Of a stretch of 64,000 nt of DNA, positions 23,830 through 31,965 are shown one piece after another. This DNA is from Ypsolopha sequella. Its lineage: Eukaryota > Arthropoda > Insecta > Lepidoptera > Ypsolophidae. The stretch covers positions 2,779,501-2,843,500 of the forward strand of contig OW203992.1 in assembly GCA_934047225.1 (NCBI GenBank), read 5' to 3'. The position numbers and the translations under genes were made by a program. How positions within the stretch are numbered: the stretch's first letter is position 1; every line of letters starts with the position of its first letter. Under the pieces are notes generated by a model that did no database searches, was not told where the DNA came from, and worked only from the letters and a program-made list of their open reading frames with translations.

Positions 23830-24243
23830 TGCATCCAATTCACAAAGTAACGGTACATGTAAATCACTTAGGACCTTTTGTTAAAAGTGCAAAAGGAAAT
23901 TCCTATTTATTAGTTTTAGTCGATGGATTCACGAAATTTTGTTGTTGAAACCTCTTTGGAATTTGAAATCGGTGCCTACAAAACTAGCATTAGAAGACAA
24001 ATTTACGACCTTGGGTATCCTAGGCTTATTTCAGATCAGGGCACGACTTTTACATGTAACATGTTTAAAACTTTTTGCGAGGAAGCTAAAATAAGGAACA
24101 TTCAGAATGCAGTGGCATCCCCGCGCTCTAACGGGCTAGTCAAAAGATTTAGACGCACTAACAGCATATACGAACAAAATAGGAAAGAAAAATTGGTGTA
24201 CATTTTTGGGATTAATTACAGTGAGGGCTCAACAATACATTAA
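23830..24243 (+). pseudogene. Integrase core, inactivated
   Basis: Starts with HVNHLGPFVKSAKGNSYLLV, where the usual first catalytic Asp (H-x-D-H-L-G-P) is Asn. A frameshift follows near 23940. LISDQGTTFTCNMFKTFC keeps the second Asp. ASPRSNGLVKRFRRT has Lys where the catalytic Glu (N-G-x-V/x-E-R) belongs. Two of three DDE residues are lost. Confidence 0.78.
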
Positions 24244-24290
24244 ATAAAGGAATAGGCAAAGTTCTATCTGTAGCGTTATTTGGAATTCAA

Positions 24291-24605
24291 ATGGTAAGCA
24301 CAGGAGATAATATTTTTGCTCAAATTTTCGACCCGGTTATATACAAAAAAAAAAAAAGAAGAGATAATATTGAAATACAAATTAAAAAAGATCAGAAAGC
24401 TCAAAAGGGTAGGTATGATAAAAATAAAGTTATCGCAAGAACGTATAAAGGAGATCTAGTAAGAATATTAAAACATACAGCTTATAACGATGATAAGAGT
24501 AAGAAACTCCTACCAAAATTCGCCGGTCCTTTCATAATAACAAAAGTTTTAAGAAATAATAAATGTGAAGTGTCAAGTATTGAGGGTTCAACAATTATTA
24601 CATAA
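24291..24605 (+). pseudogene. Integrase C-terminal region with GPF motif
   Basis: 104-codon frame with GDLVRILKH and KLLPKFAGPFIITKVLRNN. This is the GPY/F-type module found after the catalytic core of Ty3/gypsy integrases. In a different frame from the core. Confidence 0.7.
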
Positions 24606-24839
24606 AGAGATTATTGTAATAACTGTGCAGTAGATCGCATTAAACCTTGGATTACAATGTATAGTGATAATGATGATAGCTCAAATTGTCAAACTAGTGG
24701 TAATGAAGAAAATTTGAATGAGTTGATTATTTTCTGTAGGGGTTAAAAGTAACGTCGATTGTTCACAAAGTGGTATGGTGTTGTTGATATAAAGGTATAT
24801 ATAATAATTATATTTGAAAGAATTAATTAAACTTTTTCA

Positions 24840-25200
24840 GATTTGTAAAGTGCTTATTGTGCTTGTGCTGGTTTACTAGAATATATAAATTTAAGAAGAT
24901 AAATTATTTATAATTTGAGTGATTGTTTATTGGTTGTTAAAGGCCATAGATTTATATTTTTGAGGATGTTGATAGATCCATGTATTTACAAGCTTTAGAT
25001 TGAAAGAGTTAAAAAGATTTTATTTTGTAAATATGTTAATAAATACATTCATTTCCAAGAAGTTATTTGTGCTTGTAATGTTTTCCTGGAATACAAATAC
25101 GTTAATTGAAGAAGAGTAATTGTTCATAATTTGAGTAATTGTTTCAATGGTTGTCAAGGGCCATAGATTAATATTTTGGGAGAATGTTGTTAGATCCATT
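24840..25200. repeat. Two diverged ~150-bp direct repeats before the hairpin array
   Basis: The segment around GTGCTTGTGCTGGTTTAC..GGCCATAGATTTATATTTT..GTTGATAGATCCATG recurs about 220 bp later in diverged form. Each ends with one copy of the core used in the array that follows. Confidence 0.6.
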
Positions 25201-25204
25201 CATT

Positions 25205-25925
25205 TACAAGAATTTACAGATGTTGATAGAACCATCTGTTTTATAGATATTTCGGATGTTGATAGATCCATCCATTGACTGTAAGGACAGATGTTGATAG
25301 ATCCATCTGTTTTAGAGATATTTTGGATGTGTATAGATCCATCCATTGACTGTAAGGACAGATGTTGATAGATCCATCTGTTTTAGAGATATTTTGGATG
25401 TTGATAGATCCATCCATTGACTGTAAGGACATATGTTGATAGATCCATCTGTTTTATAGATATTTCGGATGTTGATAGATCCATCCATTAACTGTAAGGA
25501 CAGATGTTGATAGATCCATCTGTTTTAGAGATATTTTGGATGTTGATAGATCCATCCATTGACTGTAAGGACAGATGTTGATAGATCCATCTGTTTTAGA
25601 GATATTTTGGGATGTTGATAGATCCATCCATTGACTGTAAGGAAAGATGTTGATAGATCCATCTGTTTATTAGATATTTCGGATGTTGATAGATCCATCC
25701 ATTGACTGTAAGGACAGATGTTGATAGATCCATCTGTTTATTAGATATTTCGGATGTTGATAGATCCATCCATTGATTGTAAGGACAGAACCAACTGTTT
25801 TATAAATATACAGATGTTGATAGATCCACCTGTTACCAATATCAGGGCATTACAAATGTTTAGAGAACCATCTGTTTGATGAGAGATAGATGTTGAAAGA
25901 TCCATCTGTTAACCTTGTTGTATAC
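25205..25925. repeat. Tandem hairpin array (period ~71 bp, two alternating hairpins)
   Basis: About eight units, each with two subunits. Both share the core TTGATAGATC. In subunit A it is flanked by CAGATG and CATCTG; in subunit B by GGATG and CATCC. Thus each subunit can form a 5-6 bp stem with a 10-base loop, and the arms differ between A and B yet stay complementary. Units near the right end are degenerate. It lies in the non-coding 3' region between integrase and the 3' LTR. Confidence 0.92.
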
Positions 25926-26055
25926 TTACTCGTAGAGATAGTCATCAATGTGGGATTGATTTACATAAAGAATCTATAGTTCAAATTGTGTAAATTTGAG
26001 GACAAACTTAGGGTCAGTAAGTTTGAGGACAAACTTAGGGTCAGGAAAGGCCGAA

Positions 26056-26520
26056 TGTAAGATTATAAATTATTCTGGGATATATCATAAGTAAGTAATA
26101 TAAGATCTTAGTTATTTTGAGATGTATTATTTGTTAGTTGTTATATTTGCTGCTAAAAATGTTAGTACAAGTCAAGAAGGTATTGATAAGGTAACTTCCG
26201 TTTTGTTATTTGATTCAATTTAAATGTTTGAAATATATGGTAACCTTTATAAATATCAGTACCATTTATCGAATTTGTCAACATAAATTTTATAATAATT
26301 TATGGTATTTAAAATATTTTGTTAGTAGTTGTGTTGATTTTTGTGGTTGCTTCCGAATGATGTCACTGTGGAGGGAAGATAGGATATAAATACAAGTTGA
26401 ATTCGCAGTGACATCATTCTCTTGCTAACACAGTCGTAGGCAGAAACTCTGCCGAATAAAATTCTGGTAGTCAAAACCTACATTTATTACTTTTATTTCC
26501 GTACTTCCCGCCATCTTTTA
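26056..26520 (+). repeat. 3' LTR (465 bp)
   Basis: Same boundaries and length as the 5' LTR with a constant offset of 7453, hence no indel. Preceded by a purine-rich stretch (AGGGTCAGGAAAGG) that may be the polypurine tract. Confidence 0.9.
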
Positions 26521-26532
26521 GTATGAAGTGAA

Positions 26533-27933
26533 GTGAAGTTTAGTAAATTGATCCCCCTTTTTAAATCAGGCGACAACGGTGACCCATCAAACTATAGACC
26601 TGTGTCAGTTTTACCGGTTTTGAGTAAGGTTTTTGAAAAAATAGTTTTTAATCAATTGTTATTTAATTTTAATTTAAATAAGTTGCTTCACTGTGAACAA
26701 TATGGATTCACTAGAGGGAGGTCAACCACAGATGCAGGAGTTGCTTTAGTTAAGCACATTTTTGATGCTTGGGAAGAAAAGCAGGATGCATTTGGTGTAT
26801 TTTGTGACCTCTCGAAAGCCTTCGATTGCGTTAATCATGAAACACTCTTATGTAAATTAGATCACTACGGAGTGAGGGGCAAATCTTTGGCGTTAATGAA
26901 GTCGTATCTTAGTGATCGTATTCAAAAGGTAGACATTAATGGGGTAAAATCATGTGGAGCATTAGTTAAAATGGGTGTCCCGCAGGGTTCCATATTGGGG
27001 CCCTTGCTGTTTTTAATTTACATAAATGACCTTCCCTATTTAATTAAAGACTTAACTAAGATAGTACTATTCGCAGACGACACGTCACTTATTTTTAAAG
27101 TTAATAGACGTAAAGATATCCTTGACAACGCGAATACAACTTTATCACTGGTGCTTGATAGGTTTACTGTAAATAATTTAGTTTTAAACGCAAAAAAGAC
27201 GAAATGTAAAAAATTCACGTTACCAAATGTAATTCAAGTGGATTGTAATTTGCTTTTGCAGGGGTCCAAGCTGGAGTTAGTTAACGAAACTAAGTTTTTG
27301 GGCATTACGGTAGACTCTCGTCTTCAGTGGGGTCCCCACATAGAAGCCCTATGTGGTAGACTTAGTTCGGCCGCATACGCTGTTAGACGCATAAGGCAAA
27401 TTACTGATGTAGATACTGCTAGACTAGTCTATTTTAGTTACTTTCACAGCATTTTGTCATACGGCATGCTGTTATGGGGTAGAGCCGCGGATACAGACGC
27501 AGTCTTTGTTTTGCAGAAGAGAGCAATTCGGGCTATTTATAATATGAAGCACCGGGATTCATAAAGAGAAAAGTTCAAAGAAATTAATATATTAACTGTT
27601 CCTTGTGAATATATTTACCAAGTCCTTAGATATGTCAGAAAAAATGTTGAATCTCTCCCAAGGCTTGGTGAGCAACATTGTAAGGAAACCAGAAAAAAGT
27701 ATAAACTGGCTTTTCCAAAAATCAGACTCGCCAAAGTGAGTACCTCTTTCGTAGGACATGGTATAAGATTTTACAATAAACTTCCAAAGGAGGTCCTTAC
27801 TTTGTCAGAGAATAAGTTTAAACAGTACATTAAGCAGGGCCTACTGAAAAAGGCATATTATAAAATAAATGAATATTTGGATGATGGTGAAGCATGGGGT
27901 TATAGTGATACTGATTTTAATGATAGTAGATAA
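26533..27933 (+). pseudogene. LINE reverse transcriptase, one internal stop
   Basis: A single reading frame of 467 codons interrupted only by TAA at 27562-27564. RT motifs are in order: NYRPVSVLPVLSKVFEK, FCDLSKAFDCVNHETLL, GVPQGSILGPLLFLIYINDL, LFADDTSLIF (the catalytic F-A-D-D) and FLGITVDSRLQW. The C-terminal part ends in YSDTDFNDSR. Jockey/CR1-group non-LTR retrotransposon by motif style; clade not fixed. The N-terminus and endonuclease are missing through 5' truncation. Confidence 0.85.
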
Positions 27934-28586
27934 TAATTTAATTAATTAATTACAGACTGTAAAAGGAAATAGACTATATGAGACAGGTAGGCAAAGATAT
28001 ATATGTTTTTCTTTTTTCATTAACCTGAATTCCTGCTGTCTTGTATTTCTTATCCCTTGGTTAAAGTAGATATAAGTAATTTGATGTATAGTATAAGTTT
28101 ATGTTAAAAAAAAAGACATGATCTTGCCAAGTTTCTTGCCCGTTCTTCTTAGCAAGACTAATCGAATGGGCGGAGGTAGGCATGTATTTATATATGTAAC
28201 CTATTACTATGTAGTATATAGGATGGGATTTGGTCGGCTGCCTGGATTCGTGCTGGGGGCTCGGTTGGTGATCATTGAACCTGTTCCTGGTCCCTGGCCG
28301 GGTCTCCGGTATGGGTTCGGGCGGTTGATTGGATTTCACCTTGTATAATAATATTTTACCTATAATTTTAATCGTATATATATTGCTACATAAATTAAAA
28401 AAACATTTAATCTAAGTAGTTCATGTACATTTATTATTTTATTACATATATTTTTATAAGATTAAAATTTGACTTGTGAAACGTGTATTATATATACCTA
28501 CTTTGCAAAATAAACTTTTTGAATTTTGAATTTTGACCTACAAACAAGATTGATAATGCAATTATACATAATTATTTAAAGGTTAC

Positions 28587-29165
28587 CAATGTGTCTGTAT
28601 CTGGTAAATATAACGTCGGTAAAGCATCTGCTTTTAACCGTCTCCATTTTAAATTTTCGTTTGGTCCAGAAGAAAGTGTTTCGAACAAATATTGACTGCT
28701 TTTTTTAATTGCCCAATTTGGTCTAATTATTCGTTTAAGCCATTCACTTTTTAATTCTTCCCTTTTTGGAAATCTGTAACAAAAAAATATAGCGATATTT
28801 ATTTGGCATTATTTTTCTTTTAACTTGCGCTGCAATTAATCTGCGGTATTATCCTTTATGCACGGCTGCCGCGGGAACCAATGTTCGATAGTTTGCCACA
28901 CGGACTTTAGTACATCACTATGCGCAAAAACATAACCTCTGATAGTCGGCAGAAAATCTATATAAAACAGGCAAATATCGGTGTAGAATTGAACACGAGT
29001 ATGATTTACAAGAACTACTATTATTGTCACTGAGTTTTAGGTATGATCCTGTAACTTATTAATTAACATAAAAACTATCAGAACTCACCGATGAAATGAT
29101 ATTGCTTCATTGTTGTTTTCTTTTCTTCCTGTATGCGATTTACAGCCTTCAATCGCACAAGACAT
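28587..29165 (-). pseudogene. THAP-domain exons 1-2 in E2
   Basis: Minus strand. Exon 29165-29089 starts MSCAIEGCKSHTGRK (C-x4-C) and ends SFH two bases into a codon at donor GTGAGT. Exon 28773-28587 begins FPKREELKSEWLKRI and ends ALPTLYLPDTDTL, 88 codons in all. Against E1, exon 2 has one inserted base and a 10-base loss nearby. These restore the frame but replace the C-x2-H segment by YLFETLSS, so the zinc site is destroyed. Exon 3 sequence (18430-18535, minus) is now separated by the LINE and LTR insertions. Confidence 0.6.
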
Positions 29166-29448
29166 TTTATTACAATGTTAAAAAAACAATCAACACAAAC
29201 AATAATAAATCACACTTTCACGAATTTTGAGAGGAAGAGCACCAAAATATTTAATTTCTCTCGGTGAAGCTGTAAACTTTCGCAAAATGCACTAGACATT
29301 TCGATGCCACCAAATTCAAATGTCATGCACGCAACGAACGATATTACAACACAACGATACAATGATGAGACATATTTAATTTGATGGTATTATCATTTTT
29401 AAAATACATCCAAATTACATCCGTCTGACATTTGTTTGGTTCAATATA

Positions 29449-29546
29449 CCCTGCGTTCCGAAATAGAATTATACCGCTAAAATCGATTACGAAAGTATGA
29501 AGTGAATGGCTTATGATCCATTGTAATTCTATTACGGACCGCAGGG
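29449..29546. repeat. 98-bp MITE (CCCTGCG ends)
   Basis: Ends CCCTGCGTTCCGAAATAGAA and its complement TATTACGGACCGCAGGG. Same family as 13328-14485 and 15999. Located inside E2 near its right end. Confidence 0.75.
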
Positions 29547-29929
29547 CTAGTGACACACCAGGAAAAAATATAAAGTAAGTGCGGTCCGCTGTTTCATTCA
29601 CTCGTACACAGGAGTAATTTACGTTAGATGAGTACAATGGCTAATGGCCAGTTCTTATTTTAGCCAGGTTTCTATTTGTATTCCTTATTCTGAGGTCTCG
29701 CTGCTCCAAACATGCTGCCATGTAGCCTCGTCGGGAATAGCTAGGCATGTATCAGTTATTATCGATGGTAGTTATCGATAAAAGACAATCAGTTTTAAAA
29801 TTTTAATAATTCCTTGTTTGTTAATGACTAATAAATAGATCTATCTCCATAAATGTTTTCAATCTCAGATAAATTTAAGTTATCTGAAGAAATTAAATGT
29901 TAATTGTATCTTATAATATTATATATTAT

Positions 29930-30188
29930 AGGTCTTTCAATTGAAATTGAAAGTAATTTAGGAGGTGATTCAGTATCGTTAATACATCACATTCCACTGC
30001 AAAGTACTTTTTTTTGGGCGAACTTTTTTTTCACTTGTCCATACAAACTGAGTCAGCTGATCGGACCACTTTGTACTGAGAAGTGAAAAAAAGTTCGCGC
30101 AAAAAAAGTGCTTTGCAGTGGAATGTGATGTATTAACGATACTGAATCACCTCCTAAATTACTTTCAATTTAAAGTGAAAGATTTTAT
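29930..30188. repeat. MITE-like near-perfect inverted repeat (~255 bp)
   Basis: The halves are complementary nearly end to end: TTGAAAGTAATTTAGGAGG with its complement, then TGATTCAGTATCGTTAATAC and TTTGGGCGAACTTTTTTTTC. The centre is CACTTGTCCATACAAACTGA. No frame. Confidence 0.8.
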
Positions 30189-30199
30189 ATATTATTAGC

Positions 30200-30440
30200 A
30201 ACACAAGATGACGGAGCGCCCGTGCCGGACGAGCGTGGCAACAGTTTGAGTCATCGACGGCTACGCGCGCACGGTGGATATAAAAGACTGTAACTGAGCG
30301 GCGCGCGCCATTGTGTTTTGCAACTTTGTGCTGAAGTGATTAAATCATGGTTTACATTTCTTTCGTGACTCCTGACCAAAGACCTGCAGACCATCAGCCG
30401 CCTGTATCTAACAATATCATACCGTGATGATACATAGCCT
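30200..30440 (+). promoter_or_regulatory. TATA-containing GC-rich segment (possible solo LTR or promoter)
   Basis: GGATATAAAAG at about 30276 stands in a GC-rich stretch (CGACGGCTACGCGCGCACGG). CATTGTGTTTTGC lies ~30 bp downstream, with a short ATG frame at 30347 (26 codons to TGA 30425). GC content contrasts with the surroundings. No second LTR or gene body found. Confidence 0.3.
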
Positions 30441-31017
30441 AATACCTTCCTCAAGAAACTACGTTACAATGAAAATTGCATCAAAATCCAATGAGATGTT
30501 CCCAAGTTATAAGCAAGCGTCCATACAGACACACAGACAGATGTTGCATTTTATATGTAGATATAGAGAAGATTTTGTCCACCTGAACAGATTCTGATGG
30601 AATGGTGTCAGTAATGTATTTATCGATAAACGTGTTCCCAGCTCTATTAAATTTAACGCAACATTCAAAGACCGTACGTATTTACGTAAATTTGTGTTGC
30701 AGGTGTGCGAATTGCATGTGGGTGCGTTTGTAGGAACATGATTCGGTTATAAGGGTGGTTACCTCGTCCCCCACCAAACGTGGCAGAACCGACTGTATGT
30801 GGAAATACGCCTAAAACTTGTCCAGTGTTATCTTGTCTAAGCGTTTATCAGACAATTTTTCCCCACGGTTTTTGACTTTTGTTGAGGGTCGTGACCAAAT
30901 CGTGGGTGTTTTTAGTGGAAAATAGTAGTTTTTTGTGATCCGATAACCAAACTCTTTGCTATACAGAATGACTTTGTACCTAACCCCGATAATTTAATAG
31001 GATATAGAAGGATAGTA

Positions 31018-31442
31018 TAGCCGATTCTGAAGGCTTTAATTTTAGTTTTAGTGCTGTCAAAACTAAATTTTCTTCATTGCAAAATAGTCCTTAACTGTTA
31101 GGGTTAGAAGGTAAATTACTTTGAAAAATTTTAAGTTTTGACAGCACTAAAACTAATATTAAAACCTTCAGAATCGGCTTTAATAAAGCCGATTCTGAAG
31201 GCTTTAATTTTAGTTTTAGTACTGTCAAAACTTGAAATTTTCCAAAGTAATTTAGTTTCTCTGCTTAATAATTTTAAGGACTATTTTGCAATGAAGAAAT
31301 TTTAGTTTTAGTGCTGTCAAAACTAAATTTTCATCGTTGCAAAATAGTTCATAAGTGTGAAGAACAGAAGCTAAATTACTTTGGAAAAATTTAAGTCTTG
31401 ACAGCACTAAAACTAAAGTTAAAGTCTTCAGAATCGGCTTTA
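31018..31442. repeat. Two abutting MITEs of one family
   Basis: Copies at 31018-31182 and 31184-31442 share ends AGCCGATTCTGAAGGCTTTAA and the complement TTCAGAATCGGCTTTA. They also share internal TTTTAGTTTTAGTGCTGTCA. The second carries an internal duplication. Confidence 0.8.
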
Positions 31443-31542
31443 TTAACTGAGTTCATGTATTTATATTAAATTTCATTAATTGGTTTAAGAATAAGAACCA
31501 CTTCAAGGTTTCAATAAAATAGGTACTTAGTACCTACTACGT

Positions 31543-31677
31543 TACTTGAAGAAAACTTGCTGAAACTCATTAAAGGTATTAAAGAACATGCAATGGCTAA
31601 TGAAAGTGGCCCGTCAACGTCACAACAAGACAAACCTGTTGATGACCTTCCGGTATTCTTCGAAATAGAAGACTAAG
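31543..31677 (+). CDS. Possible terminal exon of an unrecognised gene
   Basis: A frame reading LEENLLKLIKGIKEHAMANE, then SGPSTSQQDKPVDDLPVFFE, ends IED and TAA, followed within 25 bp by AATAAA. The composition looks coding, and the frame lies 290 bp before the MED15 start. No upstream exon is identified; a THAP-type or other transposase C-terminus is possible. Confidence 0.3.
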
Positions 31678-31965
31678 ATTTCGTTTTTTGATTTAATAAA
31701 TACTTTAAATTAGATTGGCATTTTATTTAGCACTTTATAAATTGTACTTAGCATTTTTTAGCATTTTTCCGGTGAAAAGTTGTCATTTTTCTAAATTATA
31801 AAACGGCAGCACTGTCTATAATTTGTGAAAACCAATTTTTGAACGCACCTTCGCTCGTGTTTTTGTTTGTTGGTTCGGTGGTTGTGTTTTTACAAAATTT
31901 TAACGATTACACGACAAAATAAATAAAGAAGTCATTTATTATAGCGTAAGGAACTCTTCTTGAAT

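Larger units (their letters stand above)
18603..26520 (+). mobile_element. Ty3/gypsy-type LTR retrotransposon, degraded pol, intact gag
   Basis: 7.9 kb element with LTRs 18603-19067 and 26056-26520 and a 4-bp duplication GTAT (18599-18602, 26521-26524). Internal order is: small basic frame, gag with three zinc knuckles, protease, RT/RNase H remnants, integrase and GPF-type C-terminus, then a non-coding 3' region with a tandem hairpin array, then the LTR. Domain order PR-RT-RH-IN is that of Ty3/gypsy. No env frame is seen. Several catalytic residues are lost and a MITE interrupts pol. Confidence 0.88.
18590..28535 (+). mobile_element. 5'-truncated LINE inserted in E2 (itself split by the LTR element)
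   Basis: Bounded by the 6-bp duplication ACCTAC (18584-18589 and 28536-28541), which E1 carries only once at the equivalent point. Only 13 bp of it lie left of the LTR element; the rest runs 26521-28535, about 2.0 kb in total. It ends in the GAATTTT-type microsatellite tail after AAATAAACTTTTTG. A second truncated copy is at 43798-44309. Confidence 0.75.
17415..29702 (-). mobile_element. P-element-like THAP transposon E2, interrupted by a LINE and an LTR element
   Basis: The element body is 17423-29694. The terminal repeat of about 38 bp begins CTCAGAATAAGGAATACAAA on the left, with its complement on the right. It is flanked by the perfect 8-bp duplication GTCTCGCT (17415-17422 and 29695-29702). 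After removing the inserted LINE with its nested LTR element, about 2.3 kb remains. That remainder is the reverse complement of E1 over most of its length. It encodes a THAP first and second exon on the minus strand near its right end; no transposase catalytic frame is visible. A short MITE (29449-29546) sits between the right terminus and exon 1. Confidence 0.72.

Noticed and set aside
14744..28988. One giant inverted-repeat (fold-back) transposon
   Set aside because: Each half has its own termini and its own distinct 8-bp target duplication, so these are two separate insertions in opposite orientation.
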